64,000 nt of DNA, taken from NCBI RefSeq assembly GCF_008932245.1, contig NZ_CP034909.1:2108001-2172000 (forward strand), in the 5' to 3' direction. This DNA is from Sinorhizobium alkalisoli (GTDB lineage Bacteria; Pseudomonadota; Alphaproteobacteria; Rhizobiales; Rhizobiaceae). Positions 17,849 to 25,065 of this stretch are shown one piece after another; position 1 is the first letter of the stretch, and every line of letters begins with the position of its first letter. A program made the position numbers and the translations under genes. A model generated the notes under the pieces. The model saw only the letters and a program-made list of their open reading frames with translations. It was not told the origin of the DNA and searched no databases.

Positions 17849-18346
17849 ATGTTCCGCCGCATCCGTACCTTGACCCTCGCCGCCCTCGCGCTCACAGCCG
17901 CAGCGATCGCCCCCACCCGTGCCGAAACCGTCGGCGAAGTCGGGGTCGATTGGCTCGGCAACGACATCAAGATCGATGCCGTGCGCGATCCGAAGGTCAG
18001 CGGCGTGACCTGCCACGTCACCTATTTCGACCGCAGTGTCATCGATCGCCTCAAGAACGGCAATTGGTTCGAGGATCCTTCGAACAATTCGATCGCCTGC
18101 CGGCAAACGGGTCCGATCGCCATTGGGGACATCGAACTGTCGAATGAAGGCGAAGAGGTCTTTCGCTCCGGGCTGTCGCTGATCTGGAAGCACCTGCTCG
18201 TGACGCGCATCTACGACAAGGCCAACGACACGCTCATTTACCTGGCGCATTCACGCCAGGTGACGGATGGATCCGCCAAAATGTCGATCTCCACGGTTCC
18301 GCTTTTCGGCCAGTCCGTAACCTGGGAAAATGGGCGGCCCGACTGA
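17849..18346 (+). CDS. creA: CreA family periplasmic protein
   Basis: A 165-residue secreted protein: a Sec signal peptide (MFRRIRTLTLAALALTAAAI, cut after PTRA) then the CreA domain with VGVDWLGNDIKIDAVRDPKV, two cysteines (in VTCHVTYF and IACRQTG) that could form a disulfide, and a C-terminal ISTVPLFGQSVTW. The family is widespread in Gram-negative bacteria and has no established function. The ATG follows AGGAGG by seven bases. It stands alone; the downstream gene is convergent. Confidence 0.85.
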   Translation: MFRRIRTLTLAALALTAAAIAPTRAETVGEVGVDWLGNDIKIDAVRDPKVSGVTCHVTYFDRSVIDRLKNGNWFEDPSNNSIACRQTGPIAIGDIELSNEGEEVFRSGLSLIWKHLLVTRIYDKANDTLIYLAHSRQVTDGSAKMSISTVPLFGQSVTWENGRPD

Positions 18347-18369
18347 TGCGGTCTCTGGACACGAAGGAA

Positions 18370-18394
18370 CGGGACGGCAAATGAGGCCGTCCCG
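18370..18394. terminator. Inverted repeat between creA and a convergent gene
   Basis: CGGGACGGC / GCCGTCCCG with a seven-base loop, 24 bases after creA. The flank is T-containing only on the minus strand (TTCCTTCG), so it may serve both transcripts weakly. Confidence 0.35.
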
Positions 18395-18497
18395 CTCGCC
18401 TGCGCGGCGATGCGGGACAGCTATACCAAATCTCGATGATTAGGAACGAGACTTGGCATTAACAGTTTCAACGACCTTCAGTGCTGCCGGTGCTGAA

Positions 18498-18821
18498 TTA
18501 GCGCCTCGGGGGAACGATTCCCCGATAGTACTGACCCTCACCGGGCGTGTACTCCGGATAGGGATCGCGGTCGATTGTCCGCCCATCGTAGATGCTGCCC
18601 GTCGGCATCACGTCGATGCTGCCGGTCGGCATGCGGTCGACACGCTCATTCGGTGTCACGGTGACCGGCGGCAGCGACATCAGCGGCTGGCTCTGGGTCC
18701 CCGGAGGGTTGTGCGGATCGACGCCCTGGTAATAGCTGTCCGCCAAGGTTGGTGCGGCGCCTCCAAGGAACGCGGACGAGAGGACAAGTGCGGGAATCGA
18801 CGTCTTCAGAGATGGTCTCAT
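18498..18821 (-). CDS. Small secreted protein with PTGS motifs, paralogue A
   Basis: A 107-residue protein of no recognised family. It has a clear signal peptide (MRPSLKTSIPALVLSSAFLG, cleavage about TLA-DS) and a mature part rich in Pro, Gly and Tyr: SYYQGVDPHNPPGTQ, then VDRMPTGSIDVMPTGSIYDG and the tail GEGQYYRGIVPPRR. The start has AAGGAG ten bases upstream. A paralogue lies 330 bases upstream in the same direction at 19153-19539, with the same order of parts. Predicted to be periplasmic or surface exposed; there are no cysteines in the mature chain and no catalytic motif. Confidence 0.7.
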   Translation of the reverse strand: MRPSLKTSIPALVLSSAFLGGAAPTLADSYYQGVDPHNPPGTQSQPLMSLPPVTVTPNERVDRMPTGSIDVMPTGSIYDGRTIDRDPYPEYTPGEGQYYRGIVPPRR

Positions 18822-19152
18822 AGCGTTCACTCCTTTGTCCGTTCGGCATCCCGCCTCCGGCGAACGCCGAGCTTCACGACAGCCAGGCGCATCCATTCAT
18901 GCGCACAGGACGGCAGTCGTTCTTCGGGATTTCTGCGCATTCCGTCCTTAAATCGGAGGCGATTTAAAGAACACGCAACGAGTTAACGCCACACCGCGGC
19001 GGATGTTCGGCGTAAGCGTTGACGTTTGGTCACGTTTACTCATACGAGCGTGATGCCGGGCTGCACGGAATTTGACTTGACGCACATCTCAATGCACGCG
19101 CGGCCGGCGATCAGCCGGCCGAGCGCTCCAGTCAAGCAATCCGGCTGCTAAT
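18822..19152. other. Intergenic gap between the two secreted paralogues
   Basis: No gene seen. It carries an 8-bp hairpin (CGGCCGGC / GCCGGCCG at 19101-19121) soon after the upstream paralogue and the leader of the downstream one. A short palindromic stretch near 18950 (CTTAAATCGG...CGATTTAAAG) resembles another rhizobial repeat. Confidence 0.4.
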
Positions 19153-19539
19153 TCACGGAACTGGCGCCGGAGGGATGATGCCCTGGTAGTAATCTCCTTC
19201 GCCGCCCGCTTGATATTCATTCAGATGTCGCTCACGGATCTCCGAGGGCGACAGGTTGTAGATCGGCGCTGGACGGACATAGACCGGTCCCATAGGGCCC
19301 GGATCGACATAAATGCTGCCCGTCGGCATGGTGTCCACGTAGACGCTTCCGGTGGGCGCGGGATCGAAATAATACGGGCTCACTGTCCGCGGCACGACAA
19401 TGATCCTGTTCTGGGTTCCCGGCGGGTGATGCGGATCGATGCCCGGATAAAAACCGTTCGCAAGGGCCGGAGTCGCCGCGCCAGCAAGCGCCGAAGAAAG
19501 GGCGAAAGCCGCTAGTGACGTTTTGAGCAATGTTTTCAT
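19153..19539 (-). CDS. Small secreted protein with PTGS motifs, paralogue B
   Basis: A 128-residue protein related to its neighbour at 18498-18821. The signal peptide (MKTLLKTSLAAFALSSALAG, cut about ALA-NG) is followed by GFYPGIDPHHPPGTQ, a repeat block PAPTGSVYVDTMPTGSIYVD ending GPMGPVYV, and the tail GEGDYYQGIIPPAPVP. Both paralogues share the N-terminal YxGxDPHxPPGTQ motif, the (M/A)PTGS(I/V) repeat and the C-terminal GEGxYYxGIxPP box, which suggests a duplicated gene of one unnamed family. ACAGGAG lies upstream of the ATG. Function unknown; envelope location inferred. Confidence 0.7.
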   Translation of the reverse strand: MKTLLKTSLAAFALSSALAGAATPALANGFYPGIDPHHPPGTQNRIIVVPRTVSPYYFDPAPTGSVYVDTMPTGSIYVDPGPMGPVYVRPAPIYNLSPSEIRERHLNEYQAGGEGDYYQGIIPPAPVP

Positions 19540-19737
19540 GGCTGTGCTCCTGTTCCGATCAGTATCCGCATGCTTCGCGAAATACTGGAAGGTTCGCCAT
19601 GATAACTCGTTTCCCGCTCTAGGTGTTCCTGCCAGCAATCGGCATGGTCACTTCGCGCAGGCGGCCGCAGCGCGAGCGAGCGCCGCTGCCTGCGCCTACT
19701 GCATGTCGCGTGGCGTTGTAGGGCCCGCGCCTTCTGC

Positions 19738-19768
19738 TCTCCGAAAGTCGAATCCGAATTTCGGAAAA
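19738..19768. repeat. RIME1-like half element (second palindrome only)
   Basis: TCCGAAA / TTTCGGA (19740-19765) around GTCGAATCCGAA, the same half-palindrome as at 625, 31355 and 58131. It ends just before the cheW stop codon. Confidence 0.5.
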
Positions 19769-19772
19769 TTCT

Positions 19773-20237
19773 TCAGGCGGCCTGGGCTAGTTCGTCGGCG
19801 ATTACCGTATCCAGATTGAGGAAACAGACCATCGTCTTCTCGAGCGCGACGATGCCGCGGCAGAAGGCGCGCTGGGGTTCCGGTATGATTTCCGGCGCCG
19901 GTTGCAGGTCCTCGCCGCGGATGGTCATCATGTCCGAGACCTGCTCAACCAGCAGGCCGACGAGCTTGCCGTTGATGTCGGTGACGATAATGGCCGCGCG
20001 CTCCGACGGTTCGGTCATCTTCATGCCCAGCCGGCTCGCCATGTCGATGACCGGGATCACCGCGCCGCGCAGATTGATGAGGCCGAGCACGTAAGGCGGC
20101 GTGTGCGGCATCGGCGTCACCGGCGCCCAGCCGCGGATTTCACGGATGGCCATGATATCGATGCAGAATTCCTGGTCTCCGAGATGGAAGGAGACGATTT
20201 CGAGTTGGGCACCAGTCTGCTTGATTGCGTTGCTCAT
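19773..20237 (-). CDS. cheW: CheW chemotaxis coupling protein
   Basis: A 154-residue cytoplasmic CheW-domain protein that bridges chemoreceptors to the CheA kinase. Recognisable parts are EIVSFHLGDQEFCIDIMAIR near the N-terminus, VLGLINLRGAVIPVIDMASR, and GLLVEQVSDMMTI. It starts two bases after the stop of the chemoreceptor gene, with its ribosome binding site (GGAAGAA) inside the last codons of that gene, so the two are coupled. In S. meliloti a cheW2 gene is, from memory, paired in this way with mcpW; the main che operon is not in this window. Confidence 0.92.
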   Translation of the reverse strand: MSNAIKQTGAQLEIVSFHLGDQEFCIDIMAIREIRGWAPVTPMPHTPPYVLGLINLRGAVIPVIDMASRLGMKMTEPSERAAIIVTDINGKLVGLLVEQVSDMMTIRGEDLQPAPEIIPEPQRAFCRGIVALEKTMVCFLNLDTVIADELAQAA

Positions 20238-20239
20238 GA

Positions 20240-22318
20240 TCAGAATTCTTCCCAATTGTCACTGGACGGCGCGGCCGCCGATGTGTTGCCGAATGCGCCC
20301 GCCAGCTTGCCCATGAGCGCCTTGGCGGGGGATGGAGCGGGTCGGGTGGCTGCCTGCACCGAGGCGGGCTTTCGCAGCGGCGCCGGTCTTGCAGGGGCTG
20401 CCGTGGCCAGCACTTTCTCTGATCCGGCCCCGGCACTCCTCATGGCCGGTCGCACCGGGGCTGCCGTCGACGCCGATGTCGGGGCCGCAGCGCGCAGGGC
20501 GGTTTCTCGCATCTCGCCATTGCGGAACTGGCTGACGAGTGAGCTCAGCCTTTCGGCGTCCTGGGCAAGCGTGTGGCTCGCCGCATTGGTCTGCTCGACC
20601 ATCGCGGCGTTCTGCTGCGTCATCTGGTCGAGTTGGCCAACAGCCGTGTTGATTTCGTTCAGCCCGGTCGACTGCTCCCGCGCCGCTACCACGATCGAAC
20701 TCATATGTTCGTTGATGCGTGCAACATTGACGCCGATGCGACCGAGGGCGTCGCCCGTTGCCCGAACCAGCTTGACGCCGTTTTCGACTTCGTCGCCAGA
20801 GCGCGTGACCAGCGCCTTGATATCCTTCGCCGCGCCGGCGGCCCGCTGCGCAAGCTCGCGAACCTCCTGGGCGACGACGGCGAAGCCCTTGCCCGCCTCG
20901 CCCGCCCGGGCCGCCTCGACGCCGGCGTTGAGCGCCAGCAGATTGGTCTGGAAAGCAATCTCGTCGATGACGTTGATGATCTTGCCTATTTCGTTGGACG
21001 CGTCTTCGATTCGCGCCATGGCGGCGATCGCATCGCCGACGATGCGGCCGGATTCCTCGGCGTTGACGCGCGTCTCATCGACCATGCGGCTCGCCTCTTC
21101 GGCCCGCTCTGTCGCCGTTTTCACCGTTGCGGTGATCTCCTCCAGTGCGGCGGACGTCTGCTCCAGCGAGGCGGCCTGCTTTTCTGTCCGCCGCGCCAGA
21201 TCGTCGGCGGCGCTGCGCATCTGGCGGCCATTGCCCTCGATCGAAACAGTGTTCTCTTTCACATTGGCGAGTGCGTGGCTGAGCCGGTCGACCGCATTGT
21301 TGAAATCGCGCCGAAGCGCATCGAGGTCGCCGTCGAAAGGCTCGTGAATGGCAACGGCAAGGTTGCCCTCCGCGAGTTGATTGAGCGCGCGGCCCAGGGC
21401 ATCGACGGCGGATCCGATACGGGCAACCGCCTGCTCGCGCTCGGCCGCCTGGCGTTCCCGCGCCTGGTCCATTTCTTGCCGGTCGGCGGCGGAAGATTGT
21501 TCGAGCGCCCGCGCCTCGATGGCCGCGGTGCGGAACAACTCGACCGAGCGCGCCATCTCGCCGATCTCGTCGCCGCGCTCGAGCGTCGGCACGGCCGAGG
21601 AAAGATCGCCCGACTGGATCCGCCGCATGCTGTCGCGCAGGCCAAGCACGCCGCGGCGCAGCACGCCTCCGTGGAACCAGATCAGCGCAAGCATGCCGCC
21701 CATCGCCAGAACTCCGGCGAGCGCCTGGAAGAGCACCGCATTGCCGGACTCCACGCGCGCGTCGGCAATGCGGTCTGCGGCGAGAGTGGCGGCAGCTTCG
21801 GCCATTTCGGTCAGCGCCGCGCCCATACGCTCGCCGGCACGGTCGATCACGTCGTCGACGCGCGCGAAATCCGCCGCGGGCGCGCCGGCTTCCACCATCT
21901 GTTTCAGGTCCACCTCTACAGCTTTGCGCAATGCGGCAAGATCGTCCTCGTAGGTGGAAAGAACCGGCTCCTTGCCAACAAGGCGCGCCAGTCCCTTGAG
22001 ATCTTTCGTCTTCGCGTCCAGCAAGTCGAGCGAGGCCTCAATCCCGCGCAGGCGCTCCGGCTGAATCTTGCGCTCCTCACGATCGATGATCGTATCCATC
22101 GCGATCAGCACGAGTTCGATGCCGGCGAAGCGCATTTCCTGCGCCGTTCTCATACCCTGCTCCGCCACCGCTGCCTTCTCGAGAGCCGCCTCCGACCGGC
22201 TGTTCTGATACCAGCCGACCGCCAGGACGGAGCCGAAACCGAGCAAGGCGGCACCTGCAAGTGTTGCCAACCTCTGGCTGACCGAAAGGTGGCGCTTGGC
22301 GGTGGAATGTTCGTTCAT
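20240..22318 (-). CDS. Methyl-accepting chemotaxis protein with NWEEF tail
   Basis: A 692-residue transmembrane chemoreceptor. TM1 is about residues 16-36, a periplasmic four-helix-type sensor of about 160 residues follows, TM2 is at about 200-222 (LAGVLAMGGMLALIWFHGGV), then HAMP and the long cytoplasmic coiled coil with the hairpin tip EIAFQTNLLALNAGVEAARA. The C-terminus has a 90-residue Ala/Pro-rich linker and ends in NWEEF, matching the xWxxF pentapeptide that tethers CheR and CheB to major receptors. It is the first gene of an mcp-cheW operon. The ligand is not known; it may be the S. meliloti McpW orthologue. Confidence 0.93.
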   Translation of the reverse strand: MNEHSTAKRHLSVSQRLATLAGAALLGFGSVLAVGWYQNSRSEAALEKAAVAEQGMRTAQEMRFAGIELVLIAMDTIIDREERKIQPERLRGIEASLDLLDAKTKDLKGLARLVGKEPVLSTYEDDLAALRKAVEVDLKQMVEAGAPAADFARVDDVIDRAGERMGAALTEMAEAAATLAADRIADARVESGNAVLFQALAGVLAMGGMLALIWFHGGVLRRGVLGLRDSMRRIQSGDLSSAVPTLERGDEIGEMARSVELFRTAAIEARALEQSSAADRQEMDQARERQAAEREQAVARIGSAVDALGRALNQLAEGNLAVAIHEPFDGDLDALRRDFNNAVDRLSHALANVKENTVSIEGNGRQMRSAADDLARRTEKQAASLEQTSAALEEITATVKTATERAEEASRMVDETRVNAEESGRIVGDAIAAMARIEDASNEIGKIINVIDEIAFQTNLLALNAGVEAARAGEAGKGFAVVAQEVRELAQRAAGAAKDIKALVTRSGDEVENGVKLVRATGDALGRIGVNVARINEHMSSIVVAAREQSTGLNEINTAVGQLDQMTQQNAAMVEQTNAASHTLAQDAERLSSLVSQFRNGEMRETALRAAAPTSASTAAPVRPAMRSAGAGSEKVLATAAPARPAPLRKPASVQAATRPAPSPAKALMGKLAGAFGNTSAAAPSSDNWEEF

Positions 22319-22563
22319 GATGGACAGCCCGTGACACGGACCTGCCTCCGCCGGCATGGTCCTTCGTTGCGGTGAATGCGGAAGCCGGACCTGATCGAAC
22401 CGGATGACGTCATGTCAGAGGGAAGCGGTGCACTTCTCCGCATTGACGGACTTTGGCAAACAGACCTTAACCATTCGCTAAAATACAATCACCGATCGTC
22501 GGCGATAGCCGCAATTTGCCGGCGCCCCTTCCCTCGCCGTACGACGATGTTATGATCCGCCCC

Positions 22564-22722
22564 ATGCGCATGGAAACGAGGAAAGCAATCTCTCCCCTCG
22601 TCCTCGCCTTCGCCGCGGCGGTGCTCGCGCTCGTCTCCCTGTTCGCGTTCCAGGGCTGGATCGCGCACAGCGCGGATATCTTCCTGTCGCTTGGTCAGGC
22701 GGGCCTTGCCTGGTGCCTCTGA
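22564..22722 (+). CDS. Short single-span membrane protein, hypothetical
   Basis: A 52-residue reading frame (MRMETRKAISPLVLAF...) with a single hydrophobic helix (about residues 9-27) and a polar end. An in-frame ATG at 22552 would add four residues. No family is recognised and the ribosome binding site is weak, so it may not be expressed; the hydrophobic pattern and the stop before the next gene support it modestly. Confidence 0.4.
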   Translation: MRMETRKAISPLVLAFAAAVLALVSLFAFQGWIAHSADIFLSLGQAGLAWCL

Positions 22723-22866
22723 GCCGGGGAGGCTCAATACTTGCCATGCAGTAGCTTGCGCCGATACGGTAGCGCCTCGTTCCGGCTCATGCCTGCGGCA
22801 ATTGTGTCTTTGCGCCGCCCTCAGCGACGCGGTATCAAGGCATTGCGCGTTTTTTGATGGCGGACG

Positions 22867-23493
22867 ATGAGCCGCAACGGACCGGTGGCAATGATGAAAT
22901 CCATACGTATCGTTCTCTGGGCAGCCATCCTCGTCATGGTGGCCGTGCTCGGCTGGCTAACCTACGATATGACGCAGTCCAGTCAGCAGGCATCCGCCGG
23001 CCCCTTCGGCGTGCCCTTCACACTGGTGGCCCAGAACGGCCAGCCAATCACCGAAAAGGCGTTCACAGGCAAGCCGACTGCGCTTTTCTTCGGCTTCACC
23101 CACTGCCCCGAAGTCTGCCCGACGACGCTCTTCGAGTTGAATGGATGGCTCGAAAAGGTCGATCCGAAGGGCGACCGGCTGCAAGCCTATTTCATCACCG
23201 TCGACCCGGAGCGCGACACGCCGGACGTTCTCGGCCAGTACGTGTCGAACGTCTCCAAGCGCATTACGGGCATTTCCGGTCCTTCCGACGACGTCCTGGA
23301 AATGGTCAAGGGTTACCGCGTCTATTACAAGAAAGTGCCGACCGACGAGGCAACCCCCGGCGGCGACTACACGATGGACCATACCGCGTCGGTATTCCTG
23401 CTCGACGCCAACCGAGAGTTCCGGGGCACGATCGCCTATGGCGAGAACCCGGACACGGCGGTCAGGAAGCTTGAAAACCTGATCAAGGGCTGA
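22867..23493 (+). CDS. SCO1/SenC family copper chaperone
   Basis: A 208-residue thioredoxin-fold protein anchored by one N-terminal helix (about 12-34) with the domain in the periplasm. It helps load the Cu-A centre of cytochrome c oxidase. The metal site is complete: the CXXXC motif in FTHCPEVCPTTLFELN and the later His in DYTMDHTASVFLLD; VDPERDTPDVLG is also diagnostic. A start at 22891 or 22894 is possible and has GGTGG upstream. It precedes prmA by 138 bases on the same strand. Confidence 0.9.
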   Translation: MSRNGPVAMMKSIRIVLWAAILVMVAVLGWLTYDMTQSSQQASAGPFGVPFTLVAQNGQPITEKAFTGKPTALFFGFTHCPEVCPTTLFELNGWLEKVDPKGDRLQAYFITVDPERDTPDVLGQYVSNVSKRITGISGPSDDVLEMVKGYRVYYKKVPTDEATPGGDYTMDHTASVFLLDANREFRGTIAYGENPDTAVRKLENLIKG

Positions 23494-23631
23494 TTTCGCC
23501 CCGTTCCATTCCGCGCAAGCCGATGCTTTACCTTTACGCCGCATTCATGATAGCGGCGGATCGACTTCACAGCGTCTCGCGCGCCGGTTCGCACGACGAA
23601 AGGGCGCTGGCCGCAGCCGAAGGAAAGACCA

Positions 23632-24507
23632 TTGAGCGAGATACGCCTTTTTGTCAGCACCACCGAGAAGCAGGCCGAAGCCGTTCTCGACCTCATGACC
23701 GCAGTTTTCGGCGAGGAGGACTTTGCGATCGCGACGATGGAGATCGACGAGAAACGCGACCTCTGGGAAGCCTCGGTCTATATGATGGCGGATGAGGAAG
23801 CTGAGGTGAAGGCGCGGCTCGAAGAGGCGCTGCAGGCCGGCTTCTCCCATCTTCCGATCGAACGCGAGGTGTTGCCGGACATCGACTGGATCGCCAAATC
23901 GCTCGAAGGGCTTGCTCCCGTGCGCGCCGGCAGCTTCGTCGTGCATGGTTCCCATGATCGCGACAAGGTGAAGACCGGCGAGATCGCCATTGAAATCGAC
24001 GCCGGTCAGGCCTTCGGCACCGGCCATCACGGAACGACCGCCGGCTGTCTGGAAATGCTCGCATCCGTCGCGCGGGCGCGGCGCATCCGAAACGTGCTCG
24101 ATCTCGGCACCGGCAGCGGCGTCCTGGCGATCGCCGCCTGGAAGCTCCTGCACGTGCCGGTGCTCGCGACCGATATCGATCCGGTCGCAACCCGCGTGGC
24201 GACCGAGAACGCTCGCCGCAACGGCGTCGTCAGCGGCCTTGCCTTCGCGACCGCGCCGGGCTTCCACTCCACCACCTTCAGCGCCAACGGCCCGTTCGAT
24301 CTGATCATCGCCAATATTCTGGCGCGGCCGCTGATGAAAATGGCGCCAGAACTCGTCCTCAATCTCGCTCCCGGCGGCTCGGTCATCCTCTCGGGCATCC
24401 TCGCCGAGCAGCGCTGGAAGGTCCTCGCCGCCTATAACGGCCAGCACCTCAAACATATGCGCACGATCTGGCGCAATGGCTGGGTGACGATCTATCTGGC
24501 CAAGTAG
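23632..24507 (+). CDS. prmA: Ribosomal protein L11 methyltransferase
   Basis: A 291-residue S-adenosylmethionine-dependent enzyme that trimethylates ribosomal protein L11 in the cytoplasm. The N-terminal substrate-binding domain (residues 1-60) is followed by the Rossmann core: EIDAGQAFGTGHHGTT, motif I LDLGTGSGVLAIAA, TDIDPVA, and the substrate motif NILARPL (N-I-L-x-x-P-L). Translation starts at a TTG preceded by AAGGAAAG seven bases upstream; this gives MSEIRLFVST, the usual family start. Confidence 0.93.
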   Translation: MSEIRLFVSTTEKQAEAVLDLMTAVFGEEDFAIATMEIDEKRDLWEASVYMMADEEAEVKARLEEALQAGFSHLPIEREVLPDIDWIAKSLEGLAPVRAGSFVVHGSHDRDKVKTGEIAIEIDAGQAFGTGHHGTTAGCLEMLASVARARRIRNVLDLGTGSGVLAIAAWKLLHVPVLATDIDPVATRVATENARRNGVVSGLAFATAPGFHSTTFSANGPFDLIIANILARPLMKMAPELVLNLAPGGSVILSGILAEQRWKVLAAYNGQHLKHMRTIWRNGWVTIYLAK

Positions 24508-24614
24508 CGATGATCGCAGGGGCCGAGGCTTGCGGCCAATCTTTCCGCTCTCGTTCCTAGCTGTGCTTGTACACGGAGCCCGACTAGGCTCGGCGCCCGG
24601 CCCGAGCCTCGGCC

Positions 24615-24860
24615 CGAAAAACGAAGAGGCCACCCGTTCGATCATGAACGGGTGGCCCCTTCGAAAGAAAGGCGATGCCGAAGCATCGCCATGGCCGATC
24701 GAAACCGACCATTCGCCCGCGAGCCTGAGGAGGAGGAGCGCTCGAGCGGGCTCTACCGTTCCGAAGTTGACCACCCTGAGGGAGGAGGAGAACAGATGAC
24801 CAACTATTCTCGGAACTGCAGCTTCTTGAACCGGGAACGGTTGCCCATGTTCGTTGGCCG
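24615..24860 (-). ncRNA. Candidate trans-acting sRNA with two anti-SD hairpins (alpha-r14/cuckoo-like)
   Basis: Read on the minus strand, four stem-loops follow each other. Hairpin 1 (24805-24765) pairs AGTTGGTCAT with GTGGTCAACT, allowing G-U pairs, and its loop carries CTCCTCCTCCCTC. Hairpin 2 (24751-24715) pairs GCCCGC..GAGC with GCTC..GCGGGC and its loop carries CTCCTCCTCCTC. Hairpin 3 (24690-24671) is an 8-bp stem with a TTCG tetraloop. An intrinsic terminator follows at 24657-24628. Loops with CCUCCUCC complementary to Shine-Dalgarno sequences are the hallmark of the alpha-r14/cuckoo sRNAs of alphaproteobacteria, which bind mRNA translation starts. The 5' end is not certain; a TTATAA box at 24864-24869 could set it near 24857. 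No protein gene is visible on this strand. Confidence 0.55.
24628..24657 (-). terminator. Intrinsic terminator of the sRNA candidate
   Basis: A perfect 12-bp stem (GGCCACCCGTTC / GAACGGGTGGCC, loop of six). On the minus strand it is followed by TCTTCGTTTTTCGG, a T-rich tail; on the plus strand the tail is CCTTTCG-like and poorer. It would also stop leftward read-through into prmA. Confidence 0.75.
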
Positions 24861-25065
24861 CGCTTATAACCCATAAATTCTGTAGGGAAAGATGTTTTTC
24901 CCGCATGGGAGCCATGCACCCGGCGCATAAATATGACAAATGGGCTTCGATCAAGAAATGCGAGGCGAAAGCACGGCAGGATATCGCCTCTTTCCCCTGA
25001 AGCAGGCTTTCCGCTAACATGGCGAACTCACCTGCGGTCTTCGCAAAGTTTTACCGGACGTATCC

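Noticed and set aside
24796..24876. 26-codon plus-strand frame (MTNYSRNCSF...) with a very strong GGGAGGAGGAG site
   Set aside because: The purine-rich site is the complement of the anti-SD loop of the minus-strand sRNA candidate, and the peptide matches nothing recognised.
23545..25020. 491-codon minus-strand frame over prmA and the sRNA region
   Set aside because: Shadow of prmA; checked for a DUF1127 gene that often accompanies cuckoo sRNAs and none was seen.
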